From Serratia fonticola (GTDB lineage: Bacteria > Pseudomonadota > Gammaproteobacteria > Enterobacterales > Enterobacteriaceae), in contig NZ_CP011254.1 in NCBI RefSeq assembly GCF_001006005.1, positions 5,022,001-5,086,000 of the forward strand: 64,000 nucleotides of DNA, read 5' to 3'. Made by a program: the position numbers and the translations under genes. Of this stretch, positions 30,272-38,397 are shown one piece after another (within the stretch, counting starts at the first letter, position 1; each line of letters begins with the position of its first letter). Under the pieces are notes generated by a model. That model searched no databases. It worked only from the letters and a program-made list of their open reading frames with translations, and was not told where the DNA came from.

Positions 30272-31021
30272 TTAGAAGGTGTAAGTCACACCCGTCCACA
30301 GCATGCCGGTATAAGATTTATCAACCATTGGGCTGTCTTTAACTTCGCTGTCCAGGCGCAAATAACGGCCCGTGAAGAAGGCATTCCAGTTAGCGTTGAT
30401 ATTATAGTTGGTGGTCAACTCGACGTATGGCGACCAGCTATCGCTCGGCTTATAGGTGTTGAAGGTACTACGGCGGGACTCATCACCATTGATGCCATAG
30501 TAGTATTGGTTCTGGTTTGAGCTGTTCCAGTTTACCCCGATGCCAGGAGCAAAGCTCCAGGAGTCCACCTGGAACTTATAGAGATAGGCGATATCGCCCA
30601 CCAGGCCGTTACTGTTGTTCAGCGTATCGCCAGAGAAGGCCGTACGGATCGTTCCCCACTCGGCATTATGTGTAAAGGCCACACCGGCCATCATGGTGCT
30701 ACGGCGCTTGTCCAACTGCTTCATGCGGTCGTCGTCACTGTCGCCTGGCTTATAGTGCAACGGCGAGTAATAGGCGATCAGGCTCAGCTGATTTTGCTGA
30801 TCTTTCCACAGGTTGTAACCAGCCAACAGCGTATGGAAGTAAAAATCATCGCCATCGTAATTGATGATAGGAACGGGATAGACACGATCCTGATAACCAC
30901 GATAAGGGTCGGGGCTGACCAGCGCTGAAGCACCGAGTGACCAGCTTCCTGCCTGAGCACTGTGCGCACAAACCATTGCGGAAGCGATAATTGCTAGCGT
31001 TTTGAGTTTAGATATCTTCAC
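30272..31021 (-). CDS. mipA: MipA/OmpV family outer membrane protein
   Basis: A 249-residue protein with a signal peptide ending AHSAQA near residue 24. Multiple amphipathic strands follow, with family motifs VYPVPIINYDGDDFYF, STMMAGVAFTH, SWSPYVEL and DSPMVDKSYTG, and a C-terminal aromatic residue (GVTYTF) for beta-barrel insertion. In E. coli MipA scaffolds MltA with PBP1B. E. coli has yeaE between yeaD and mipA; that gene is absent here. Confidence 0.93.
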   Translation of the reverse strand: MKISKLKTLAIIASAMVCAHSAQAGSWSLGASALVSPDPYRGYQDRVYPVPIINYDGDDFYFHTLLAGYNLWKDQQNQLSLIAYYSPLHYKPGDSDDDRMKQLDKRRSTMMAGVAFTHNAEWGTIRTAFSGDTLNNSNGLVGDIAYLYKFQVDSWSFAPGIGVNWNSSNQNQYYYGINGDESRRSTFNTYKPSDSWSPYVELTTNYNINANWNAFFTGRYLRLDSEVKDSPMVDKSYTGMLWTGVTYTF

Positions 31022-31469
31022 TGGTTTTTTCCATAAATAACAAGATGTAATTAACCGCTATAGTTTATGTGAAAACCGACCAGCCTGCCGGATCTTTACA
31101 ATAGAAAACAACCAAGATCGAATAACTTAGAACCCAAAGATGAATTATTGATGGCAAAAAGATGACGTTTTTTGCTGCAACCCGCGCCAGACAAGGCATT
31201 TGCCGCCGCTCGCCATAACTGAGTCATTGAAATGACTTAAAAAAGACCCTTTCTCTTGCAGGAAATTTTCCAGTATGCAACTAAGCTTAAAATCAGAAGG
31301 TGAATTTAGGCTGAGCCCAGTGGCAATACAGCGCAACTCGCGAGAATAAGCGCACCAAGTTGGCATACGGGTTGCTGTACTCAGTCATAGCTTCACGCTT
31401 TCGGGAGCCAGAATACCAACACCAGCTCCTTTTTTAACCTGTGCTAATAACGAAAGGACGGGCATCGCC
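31022..31469. promoter_or_regulatory. mipA-yeaG divergent regulatory region
   Basis: A 448-base gap. It holds a sigma-54 type promoter (31361-31376) toward yeaG. The rest shows no gene. No clear NtrC pair (GCAC-N7-GTGC type) was found by eye. Confidence 0.55.
31361..31376 (+). promoter_or_regulatory. Sigma-54 promoter of yeaG
   Basis: TGGCATACGGGTTGCT fits TGGCAY-N5-TTGCW, with GG and GC separated by exactly 10 bases. Transcription would start near 31387, about 80 bases before the yeaG ATG. E. coli yeaGH is known as an NtrC/sigma-54 nitrogen-stress operon, so the site is expected. Confidence 0.8.
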
Positions 31470-33404
31470 ATGAACATATTTGACCACTATCGCCAGCGCT
31501 ACGAAGCTGCCAAGGACGAAGAGTTCACACTGCAGGAATTTCTTTCCATCTGCCGGCAAGATCGCAGTGCCTATGCCAATGCGGCAGAACGTCTACTCAT
31601 GGCTATCGGTGAACCAGTTATGATCGATACCGCGCTTGAGTCGCGTATGTCTCGCCTGTTCTCCAACCGCGTGATCGCACGCTATCCGGCATTCGAGGAG
31701 TTCTATGGCATGGAAGAAGCTATCGAACAGATAGTTTCTTACCTGAAACACGCTGCCCAGGGCCTCGAGGAGAAGAAACAAATCCTTTATCTGTTGGGCC
31801 CGGTGGGTGGCGGTAAATCCTCGCTGGCAGAACGGCTGAAAGCCTTAATGCAGCGTGTGCCGATTTACACCCTGAGCGCCAACGGCGAGCGCAGCCCGGT
31901 CAATGACCATCCGCTGTGCCTGTTCAACCCGCAGGAGGATGCCACTATTCTGGAAAAAGAATACAACATCCCGACGCGCTATCTTGGCACCATTATGTCG
32001 CCGTGGGCCGCTAAACGCCTGCATGAGTTCGGCGGGGACATTACCAAATTCAAAGTGGTGAAGGTACGTCCTTCAATACTTGAACAAATTGCCATCGCCA
32101 AAACCGAACCGGGCGACGAAAACAACCAGGATATTTCTGCGTTGGTGGGTAAAGTGGATATCCGCAAGTTGGAAAACCATGCGCAGAACGATCCGGATGC
32201 CTATGGCTACTCCGGCGCACTGTGCCGCGCCAACCAGGGGATCATGGAGTTCGTGGAGATGTTCAAAGCGCCAATCAAGGTGCTACATCCTCTGTTGACC
32301 GCCACCCAGGAAGGTAACTACAACGGTACCGAGGGGATTTCTGCCCTGCCGTTCAGCGGTATTATCCTGGCGCACTCTAACGAATCGGAATGGGTGACCT
32401 TCCGCAACAACAAAAATAACGAGGCCTTCCTCGACCGTGTTTACATCGTCAAGGTGCCTTACTGCCTGCGGGTGTCGGAAGAGATTAAAATCTACGACAA
32501 ACTGCTGGATAACAGCGAACTGACCCATGCGCCTTGCGCCCCTGGCACGTTGGAAACGCTGGCTCGCTTTACCGTGCTGTCGCGTATGAAAGAGCCAGAC
32601 AACTCCAGCATCTATTCGAAGATGCGTGTCTACGATGGTGAAAGCCTGAAAGACACCGATCCGAAGGCCAAGTCGTATCAGGAGTATCGTGACTATGCCG
32701 GTGTGGATGAAGGTATGAACGGCCTCTCGACCCGTTTCGCCTTCAAAATTCTGTCTCGGGTGTTCAACTTTGACCATGCCGAAGTCGCGGCTAACCCGGT
32801 ACACCTGTTCTATATCCTGGAACAGCAGATCGAGCGTGAGCAGTTCCCGCAGGATCTGGCGGAGAAATACCTGGAGCACCTGAAAGGCTACCTGATCCCG
32901 AAATACGCCGAGTTTATCGGCAAAGAGATCCAGACCGCCTATCTGGAATCCTACTCGGAATACGGTCAGAACATTTTTGACCGCTACGTGACCTATGCAG
33001 ACTTCTGGATCCAGGATCAGGAGTACCGTGATCCAGATACCGGACAGCTGTTTGACCGTGAGTCATTGAACGCTGAACTGGAGAAAATCGAGAAGCCTGC
33101 GGGTATCAGCAACCCGAAAGATTTCCGCAACGAAATCGTCAACTTTGTCCTGCGTGCCCGTGCCAATAACAGCGGCCGGAACCCGAACTGGACCAGTTAC
33201 GAGAAGCTGCGTACGGTTATCGAGAAGAAAATGTTCTCGAACACTGAAGAGCTGCTGCCAGTCATTTCCTTTAATGCTAAAACCTCAACGGATGAGCAGA
33301 AAAAACACGATGACTTCGTCGACCGGATGATGGAGAAAGGCTACACCCGCAAGCAGGTTCGCCTACTGTGCGAATGGTATCTGCGGGTGAGAAAATCTTC
33401 ATAA
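31470..33404 (+). CDS. yeaG: PrkA-family serine protein kinase YeaG
   Basis: A 644-residue protein. An AAA-type ATPase core with P-loop LLGPVGGGKSSL lies near residues 108-119, and the PrkA C-terminal domain follows. The start MNIFDHYRQRYE is the family form, with ACGAAAGGACGGG upstream. In E. coli YeaG acts in the response to prolonged nitrogen starvation. It is followed by yeaH. Confidence 0.96.
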   Translation: MNIFDHYRQRYEAAKDEEFTLQEFLSICRQDRSAYANAAERLLMAIGEPVMIDTALESRMSRLFSNRVIARYPAFEEFYGMEEAIEQIVSYLKHAAQGLEEKKQILYLLGPVGGGKSSLAERLKALMQRVPIYTLSANGERSPVNDHPLCLFNPQEDATILEKEYNIPTRYLGTIMSPWAAKRLHEFGGDITKFKVVKVRPSILEQIAIAKTEPGDENNQDISALVGKVDIRKLENHAQNDPDAYGYSGALCRANQGIMEFVEMFKAPIKVLHPLLTATQEGNYNGTEGISALPFSGIILAHSNESEWVTFRNNKNNEAFLDRVYIVKVPYCLRVSEEIKIYDKLLDNSELTHAPCAPGTLETLARFTVLSRMKEPDNSSIYSKMRVYDGESLKDTDPKAKSYQEYRDYAGVDEGMNGLSTRFAFKILSRVFNFDHAEVAANPVHLFYILEQQIEREQFPQDLAEKYLEHLKGYLIPKYAEFIGKEIQTAYLESYSEYGQNIFDRYVTYADFWIQDQEYRDPDTGQLFDRESLNAELEKIEKPAGISNPKDFRNEIVNFVLRARANNSGRNPNWTSYEKLRTVIEKKMFSNTEELLPVISFNAKTSTDEQKKHDDFVDRMMEKGYTRKQVRLLCEWYLRVRKSS

Positions 33405-33435
33405 ACCGACGACCGCTGACGTCATAGATAGCCTA

Positions 33436-33490
33436 TACCTGGGGATTTCGGGTTGTAGCCTGGCGGCTACAGCCTGAAAGACCCAAGGTA
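33436..33490. repeat. Imperfect 55-base palindrome between yeaG and yeaH
   Basis: Left arm TACCTGGGGATTTCGGGTTG then TAGCC; right arm GGCTA then CAGCCTGAAAGACCCAAGGTA. The inner arms (GTAGCC/GGCTAC) pair fully and the outer arms pair with a few mismatches. It occupies much of the 117-base intergenic gap and would form a strong hairpin in yeaGH mRNA, probably a dispersed intergenic repeat. Confidence 0.7.
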
Positions 33491-33521
33491 GAGAAAGTTG
33501 GCAACGTTGTTTGGGGGATGT

Positions 33522-34790
33522 ATGGCGTATTTCATTGACCGACGGCTGAATGGCAAAAACAAGAGCATGGTGAACCGCCAGCGCTTCTTGCGTCGCTATA
33601 AGTCGCAAATCAAACAGTCGATTGCCGAAGCCATCAACAAGCGTTCGGTCACCGACGTGGACAGCGGGGAATCGGTATCGATCCCCGGTGGCGATATCAA
33701 CGAGCCAATGTTCCATCAAGGGCGCGGCGGTAAACGCCATCGCGTTCATCCCGGTAACGATCACTTCGTACAAAATGACCGCGTTGAACGTCCACAAGGC
33801 GGCGGCGGTGGTGGTGGCGGCCAAGGCAATGCCAGCCAGGATGGAGATGGCCAGGATGAATTTGTCTTCCAGATCTCCAAAGATGAGTATCTCGACCTGT
33901 TGTTCGAGGATCTGGCGCTGCCTAACCTGAAGAAAAATCAGTACAAGCAGTTGACCGAATACAAAACCCATCGTGCTGGCTACACCGCCAATGGCGTACC
34001 GGCCAATATCAGCGTGGTGCGTTCGCTGCAAAACTCACTGGCACGTCGAACCGCCATGACCGCTGGTAAGCGGCGCGCTTTGCATGAGCTTGAAGACAGC
34101 CTTGCCCAGTTGGAAAACACCGAACCGGTGCAACTGCTGGAAGAAGAACGCATGCGTAAGGAGATTGCCGAGTTGCGCAAGAAAATCGACAGCGTGCCGT
34201 TTATCGACACCTTCGACCTGCGCTACAAGAACTACGAACGTCGGCCTGAACCCTCCAGCCAGGCGGTTATGTTCTGCCTGATGGACGTCTCTGGCTCGAT
34301 GGATCAGGCAACCAAAGACATGGCCAAACGCTTTTATATTCTGCTGTATCTGTTCCTCAGCCGAACCTATAAGAACGTTGAGGTGGTCTATATCCGTCAC
34401 CATACCCAGGCAAAAGAAGTGGATGAGCAGGAGTTCTTCTACTCACAGGAAACCGGCGGCACCATCGTTTCCAGCGCCCTGAAGCTGATGAACGAAGTGG
34501 TCGAAGAGCGTTACGATCCTGCACAGTGGAATATCTATGCCGCTCAGGCTTCGGACGGGGATAACTGGGCTGATGATTCACCACTGTGCCATGAACTGTT
34601 GTCAAAAAACATTCTGCCGATGGTGCGTTACTACAGCTATATCGAAATTACCCGCCGTGCTCACCAGACGCTGTGGCGTGAATATGAGCATCTGCAGGCG
34701 ACGTTTGAAAACTTTGCCATGCAGCATATCCGCGAGCCGGATGATATCTATCCGGTGTTCAGGGAACTCTTCCACAAGCAAACGGCGTGA
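33522..34790 (+). CDS. yeaH: UPF0229/DUF444 protein YeaH
   Basis: A 422-residue protein with a basic N-terminus ([24 protein letters not shown]), a glycine-rich stretch ([14 protein letters not shown]) near residue 95, and a C-terminal von Willebrand A-like domain with MIDAS motif DVSGSMD near 256. It is the partner of YeaG. The ATG at 33522 is preceded by GGGGG and corresponds to the E. coli start; the frame upstream (MATLFGGC) is not conserved. Confidence 0.95.
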   Translation: MAYFIDRRLNGKNKSMVNRQRFLRRYKSQIKQSIAEAINKRSVTDVDSGESVSIPGGDINEPMFHQGRGGKRHRVHPGNDHFVQNDRVERPQGGGGGGGGQGNASQDGDGQDEFVFQISKDEYLDLLFEDLALPNLKKNQYKQLTEYKTHRAGYTANGVPANISVVRSLQNSLARRTAMTAGKRRALHELEDSLAQLENTEPVQLLEEERMRKEIAELRKKIDSVPFIDTFDLRYKNYERRPEPSSQAVMFCLMDVSGSMDQATKDMAKRFYILLYLFLSRTYKNVEVVYIRHHTQAKEVDEQEFFYSQETGGTIVSSALKLMNEVVEERYDPAQWNIYAAQASDGDNWADDSPLCHELLSKNILPMVRYYSYIEITRRAHQTLWREYEHLQATFENFAMQHIREPDDIYPVFRELFHKQTA

Positions 34791-34797
34791 TCTAATA

Positions 34798-34834
34798 GAA
34801 AACGGCCAGCAACGAAAGTTAGCTGGCCGTTTTA
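34798..34834 (+). terminator. yeaH terminator
   Basis: AAACGGCCAGC pairs with GCTGGCCGTTT around a loop with AACGAAAGTTA, 8 bases after the stop. Confidence 0.85.
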
Positions 34835-34883
34835 GCTCATAGGGGCGCGACATACTCGCCAGCCAGCCGCAACCGCTATAAAT

Positions 34884-35171
34884 TCAGCAACATTGCCACT
34901 TAATCAACGCTTCGACCCGTGAAGCGCAGATATCAAGCTCACTCTGGCTCACCTGTAAAGCTATGACGGCATCCCCGAAAGTCTCCCCGATAAATGGTGT
35001 CTTCTCACACTTCTGTAGCAATACCGCTGGCGGATACACGTAGATCAGTTGCGGAGCTGGTGGCACCGGTTTTGGTTGCTCCGCGCAGGATATCGAGAGC
35101 ATCAGCAGGCAACCGCTGATGACCGCAGTCGTTATCCTCCAGCGCTTTGCGTAGCGTTTTATTTTCATCAT
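34884..35171 (-). CDS. Rz1-like outer-membrane spanin (P2 LysC type), prophage remnant
   Basis: A 95-residue lipoprotein-like product. A hydrophobic segment (ITTAVISGCLLMLSISC) ends in a Cys followed by proline-rich AEQPKPVPPAP, characteristic of Rz1/LysC. Four further Cys and a C-terminal amphipathic region follow. The start lies inside the upstream Rz-like gene in another frame, the nested spanin arrangement. The lipobox is not canonical, so the lipidated Cys is uncertain. The gene looks intact although the endolysin before it is truncated. Confidence 0.75.
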   Translation of the reverse strand: MMKIKRYAKRWRITTAVISGCLLMLSISCAEQPKPVPPAPQLIYVYPPAVLLQKCEKTPFIGETFGDAVIALQVSQSELDICASRVEALIKWQCC

Positions 35172-35439
35172 CGGCCTTTACTCTCTTTTGCTGTTCAATC
35201 TTGAGCTGTTGTTCAGTAGCACGACGGTCGGCATCCGCGGCACCTTTCAGCGCATTGATGGTTTCGTCTCTTCCATTCAATGCCCTGCCCAACTCCTCGT
35301 TATCTTTCTGGTACAGGCCTATGTCGGCATTCAACGCATCAATACGCTGACTCATGCCAAACAACAGGGCAGCGAAGCCTAAGATCATCAGTAGCGGCCA
35401 ATGGCCTTTGGAAAACTGGATCAACCCTGCCAGGCTCAT
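35005..35439 (-). CDS. Rz-like inner-membrane spanin (P2 LysB type), prophage remnant
   Basis: A 144-residue protein with one N-terminal membrane segment (WPLLMILGFAALLFGM) and a long coiled coil (LNADIGLYQKDNEELGRALN through EQQLKIEQQKRVKADDENK). This is the type II topology of phage Rz/LysB. The ATG at 35437-35439 overlaps the TGA of the endolysin fragment (ATGA). The C-terminus loses similarity where it overlaps the Rz1-like gene, as usual. It is isolated from any phage structural gene. Confidence 0.78.
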   Translation of the reverse strand: MSLAGLIQFSKGHWPLLMILGFAALLFGMSQRIDALNADIGLYQKDNEELGRALNGRDETINALKGAADADRRATEQQLKIEQQKRVKADDENKTLRKALEDNDCGHQRLPADALDILRGATKTGATSSATDLRVSASGIATEV

Positions 35440-35555
35440 GATAGAAATACCCCACACTCGGCAGGCTGGCGATTCACCAAGCCCCGCAGCTTGTGATCCT
35501 TGGTAAATCTCCAATGAAGAGAGCGACCGCCAGCACTTTGTATACTTGTCTGCAT
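35436..35555 (-). pseudogene. Truncated phage endolysin (lysozyme C-terminus)
   Basis: Only about 39 codons remain, reading SAGGRSLHWRFTKDHKLRGL then VNRQPAECGVFLS. The pattern W-x-x-x-K-x-x-x-L-x-G-L-V-x-R-x-x-x-E matches the C-terminal end of GH24 phage lysozymes (GLVxRRxAE). No catalytic region is present. The upstream edge coincides with an inverted repeat at 35556-35608. It is translationally coupled to the spanin gene. Confidence 0.65.
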
Positions 35556-35608
35556 TTGAGATACCCCTGAACGAATCCAAATACCTGTTTGGATGAACAG
35601 TATCTCAA
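35556..35608. repeat. Bulged inverted repeat at the endolysin truncation point
   Basis: TTGAGATAC...ATCCAAA (35556-35581) pairs with TTTGGAT...GTATCTCAA (to 35608), leaving a small loop TACCTG. The outer 9 bases and inner 7 bases are perfect, with bulged middles. It abuts the broken end of the endolysin fragment. Confidence 0.75.
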
Positions 35609-35695
35609 GGAGGAAAGATTCGGGATATTCGAAGGGGTTGTACCAGCCATGTCACAACTCGCTCTCTGCCGATAGTGAAGTCAGCATTAGCAATG

Positions 35696-35722
35696 AAAAA
35701 ATCCCCCCGAAGCGAGATTTTT
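35696..35722 (-). terminator. Terminator-like hairpin with T/A runs on both sides
   Basis: AAAAAATCCCCCCGAAG then CGAGATTTTTT. The stem is short and uses G-T pairing. It sits about 80 bases past the stop of the 83-residue gene at 35803. Confidence 0.5.
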
Positions 35723-35802
35723 GCATTGGATAACTCAACTTATTGCTGGCAGATGTGGCGTATCACTCAATGGCTAGGTTGCTTGCGAGGATTGTTGCCA
35801 AG

Positions 35803-36054
35803 TCACAACAAATATCTAAAATCGCGGATATCGGGGAACAGGCCCACCGTCCTAAGATGGCGGTTGCAGATAAACCAGATCTCATCCCGGTCGTTCGAGA
35901 GGATAAAATAAGCATCGGCGGTTTCCGAAGGATTGTACATTCCTAGCGCACGATAGGCAGTATGCGGGCTAAATCCGCTATCCAACGGATAAGGCTTGGG
36001 CGCATTGTCCATCTGCACCACTCTCAAGTACAGCCCTTGCTCGATCCATATCAT
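35803..36054 (-). CDS. Uncharacterised 83-residue protein
   Basis: The protein starts MIWIEQGLYLRVVQMDNAPK and contains SGFSPHTAYRALGMYNPSETADAYFILSNDRDEIWFI then CNRHLRTVG. It is soluble, rich in aromatic residues, with no signal peptide or membrane segment. An AGGTGA ribosome site precedes the ATG at 36052-36054. I do not recognise a family. Its position beside phage lysis genes hints at a mobile origin, but it could equally be an independent accessory gene. Confidence 0.6.
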   Translation of the reverse strand: MIWIEQGLYLRVVQMDNAPKPYPLDSGFSPHTAYRALGMYNPSETADAYFILSNDRDEIWFICNRHLRTVGLFPDIRDFRYLL

Positions 36055-36151
36055 AAAGTCACCTGTAACGATTTTTGATAACTTTAGTATGGTCGTAAAT
36101 AGGATTATCGTCACCGTCGGGGGAAAATCATCAGCAATAATATCAATCAGA

Positions 36152-36814
36152 TCACAGTGAAGTTAACTGGCCGCTGTAAAGCACCGGGCCGGTAGGGAGC
36201 CCTGTATGTGAGCCACCCGCTGGCTCCAGGCTGATGGCAATGGTCATGCCCTGCGCCAGCGCCATCGAGTTCACTGCCAGCTCGGTCGGCTTCTCTGCAG
36301 CAACCAATCCTAAGGAACGCGGCTTTTCACCCGGCGAGATCGCCCACAGTTGCAGGCTATTGGCTACGGCTAACGTTTGCGGGTTAAGCGGGGTTAGTCT
36401 CAGATGGCGTTTGCCACTGTCCATGCTGACAATCCATTGCCCACTGCCCTGCTGACCTGCATTGAGCACCACTGCCGGAGCAAAATCCTGCGGCTGGGTG
36501 ATAAAACGCGGCACCAGCAACAATGCGGCCAAACCGGCAGCCAGCGCCCAGCCAAGATAGTCCCAGCGTTTACGTCGTGGCGTGGCCTCAATGGGCAAAC
36601 CAAGTTGGATCTTCTTCCACACGCGTTCCGGTGGCAATACCGGGGTCAATGCCAGATCCAACGGAGCCAGCAGCGTTTGCCAACGTGCAACCAAGGCGGC
36701 CAGCGTCGGTTCCCGCTGGATACGCCGTTCAAAGTGCAACCGTGCGGGCCCGCGCAACGTGCCCAAGGCATATTCCGCTGCTAAAGCCGAGTCATACTCA
36801 CCTTTGCTTTTCAT
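36152..36814 (-). CDS. RskA-like anti-sigma factor
   Basis: A 220-residue membrane protein. The N-terminal anti-sigma region (YDSALAAEYALGTLRGPARLHFERRIQ) resembles the zinc-less anti-sigma domain of RskA. One transmembrane segment, YLGWALAAGLAALLLVPRFI, lies near residues 85-104. The periplasmic C-terminal RskA domain includes SLQLWAISPGEKPRSLG. It overlaps the sigma gene by 4 bases (ATGA) and should hold that sigma factor at the membrane until released, probably by regulated proteolysis. Confidence 0.88.
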   Translation of the reverse strand: MKSKGEYDSALAAEYALGTLRGPARLHFERRIQREPTLAALVARWQTLLAPLDLALTPVLPPERVWKKIQLGLPIEATPRRKRWDYLGWALAAGLAALLLVPRFITQPQDFAPAVVLNAGQQGSGQWIVSMDSGKRHLRLTPLNPQTLAVANSLQLWAISPGEKPRSLGLVAAEKPTELAVNSMALAQGMTIAISLEPAGGSHTGLPTGPVLYSGQLTSL

Positions 36815-37365
36815 AGGCCCACACAGTTTTTCAAATGATCCAACGCCCGGCGGATCCAGCTTTTGATCGTGCCAAGCGGTTGTTGCAAATGTGCCGAAAC
36901 CTCGCCATGAGACATACCTTGGTAGTAAGCCAACACAATGCTCTGCCGTTGTTCAACGTTCAGATGGTTCAGGCACTCGGCCAGTTTTTCAGCCTCCTCA
37001 CCCAGCAGCAAGTGACTGACAGGTTCTTCCGCGCTCGCCCCCAAGTCATCCAGCCACTCCTCTTCCGTTTGCCCCGCCCGGCCACCAGCACCGCGCAGCC
37101 AATCAATAGCCTTATTGCGCACAATGTGCGTCAGCCAGGTCAATGGGGAGCTGAGATTGGGGTCATAGCTGGCAGCGCGATTCCACACGCTGATAAAGCT
37201 TTCATGCAGCACCTCTTCAGCCCAGGATTGGCGACGCAGTAAACGCAGAGCAACGTCAAACAAGCGGGGCGACGTCTGTCGATAAAGCTGTTCAAACGCG
37301 TTGCGGTCGCCAAGCGCAACGGCTTGCATCAATTCGACATGTTGTTCAGGAAGTGCTTTGGTCAT
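36811..37365 (-). CDS. ECF RNA polymerase sigma factor, SigK-like
   Basis: A 184-residue group IV sigma factor. Region 2 includes FEQLYRQTSPRLFDVALRLL and EEVLHESFISVWNRAASYDP then LTWLTHIVRNKAIDWLR. Region 4 includes LNVEQRQSIVLAYYQGMSHGE then PLGTIKSWIRRALDHLK. The ATG at 37363-37365 follows AGGAC. Paired with the RskA-like anti-sigma downstream and a fasciclin gene upstream, it matches the SigK-RskA layout of other bacteria. Confidence 0.9.
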   Translation of the reverse strand: MTKALPEQHVELMQAVALGDRNAFEQLYRQTSPRLFDVALRLLRRQSWAEEVLHESFISVWNRAASYDPNLSSPLTWLTHIVRNKAIDWLRGAGGRAGQTEEEWLDDLGASAEEPVSHLLLGEEAEKLAECLNHLNVEQRQSIVLAYYQGMSHGEVSAHLQQPLGTIKSWIRRALDHLKNCVGL

Positions 37366-37379
37366 GTCCTGTCCTATCA

Positions 37380-37411
37380 AGGTGCGGGCAGCCTTTTGGC
37401 AGCCTGCACCT
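37380..37411 (-). other. Hairpin between fasciclin and sigma genes
   Basis: GGTGCGGGC pairs with GCCTGCACC with one wobble, around AGCCTTTTGGCA, filling most of the 60-base gap. No T-run follows on the minus strand. It may reduce read-through or stabilise the upstream message. Confidence 0.4.
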
Positions 37412-37425
37412 AGTATAGACGGGAT

Positions 37426-37986
37426 TTATTTTGGCAACAGAACGCTGTCGATAACGTTGATCACGCCATTTTTCTGATAGACATCATAGGTGCTGATGTT
37501 GGCAATATGACCTTGGCCATCTTTGAGCTGAATATTGTGGGGGCCATTATTCATAATCCACAGAGGTTGGCCATTGACCGTTTTCAGCTCGGCCGTGCCG
37601 TGCCCTTCCTTGATTTTCTTCTCCAGCTGTTTCATATCATAGCGGCCAGCAACCACATGGTAGGTCAGCACTCCGGTCAGTGCCGCCTTATTTTCAGGTT
37701 TGAGCAAGGTATCGACCGTTCCGGCAGGCAGTTTGGCAAAGGCTTCATTGGTCGGAGCAAACACCGTAAACGGGCCAGCGCCTTGCAGAGTATCAACCAA
37801 ACCTGCGGCCTTCACCGCAGCAACCAGCGTGGTGTGATCTTTGGAGTTGAGGGCATTCTCGACAATATTTTTGCTGGGGTACATGGCGGCACCGCCTACC
37901 ATTACCGTATCGGACATCATGGCAGCCATTGAGACGCTACTGAACAACAGTGATGAACACAGGGCAGTACAGAGAAGCTTTTTCAT
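37426..37986 (-). CDS. Exported fasciclin (FAS1) domain protein
   Basis: A 186-residue protein with a signal peptide ending SSVSMA near residue 22. One FAS1 domain has H1 motif FTVFAPTNEAFAKLP near residues 73-87, the central YH motif (LTYHVVAGRYD) and H2-type NGVINVIDSVLLP at the C-terminus. FAS1 proteins mediate adhesion or carbohydrate interactions. Two close ATG codons exist; 37984-37986 has the better spacing to GAGG. It is first in the sigma/anti-sigma run. Confidence 0.9.
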   Translation of the reverse strand: MKKLLCTALCSSLLFSSVSMAAMMSDTVMVGGAAMYPSKNIVENALNSKDHTTLVAAVKAAGLVDTLQGAGPFTVFAPTNEAFAKLPAGTVDTLLKPENKAALTGVLTYHVVAGRYDMKQLEKKIKEGHGTAELKTVNGQPLWIMNNGPHNIQLKDGQGHIANISTYDVYQKNGVINVIDSVLLPK

Positions 37987-38033
37987 GGTCATATCCTCGA
38001 AGGGTGATGTGGGAAGATGTCCTCACATAGCCA

Positions 38034-38062
38034 TATACGTAGTGAACGAGAATATTGGATGC
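38034..38062 (-). promoter_or_regulatory. Candidate SigK-type ECF promoter before the fasciclin gene
   Basis: On the minus strand GCATCC (38062-38057), a 17-base spacer, then CGTATA (38039-38034). The -35 resembles the CCATCC element described for mycobacterial SigK. It lies about 50 bases before the fasciclin start, suggesting autoregulation. A single example by eye; treat as a hypothesis. Confidence 0.35.
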
Positions 38063-38101
38063 AGTAATCAGAAAATATTTTTCGAGCGGGAAAATGGATG
38101 T

Positions 38102-38132
38102 AAAAAACCCCGGCGTAAACGCCAGGGTTAAA
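38102..38132 (-). terminator. Terminator upstream of the fasciclin operon
   Basis: On the minus strand AACCCTGGCG-TTTA-CGCCGGGGTT is followed by TTTTAC. It would stop transcripts arriving from csp. Confidence 0.75.
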
Positions 38133-38284
38133 AGTAGTGCCGGTCACTTTCCCGGCTGTCATGATGCGGTGCAAGCGTCCATCGAACACTCCAGCATTGC
38201 ACAGCCTAAGCACGGCCTTTTCACAACAGAAAAGCAAACTTTGGTGAAATTGGCTTTTCTGTCTACCCTCATGGCTAGGAGGAT

Positions 38285-38310
38285 ATATGCAACCCCGGCA
38301 CCAGGCCGGG
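38285..38310 (-). terminator. Hairpin after csp
   Basis: On the minus strand TCCCGGC-CTGGT-GCCGGGG, about 90 bases past the csp stop; it lacks a T-run. It may be the 3' end or a processing stem. Confidence 0.4.
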
Positions 38311-38397
38311 ATTGATGTGGTAGTGTCGATATCGCTTGTCTGCTCCGGTCTACACCATCATCGCTATTGCAAGTTTCAACCACACTACCCAGTCACA

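Larger units (their letters stand above)
37987..38397. other. Intergenic region between fasciclin gene and csp
   Basis: A 411-base gap holding the candidate ECF promoter, two hairpins past csp and no supported gene. A plus-strand frame of 45 codons at 38287-38424 has a strong ribosome site but no recognised product. Confidence 0.5.

Noticed and set aside
38159..38383. 74-codon minus-strand frame between csp and the fasciclin gene
   Set aside because: No ribosome site, Cys-rich random composition, overlaps csp 3' hairpins.
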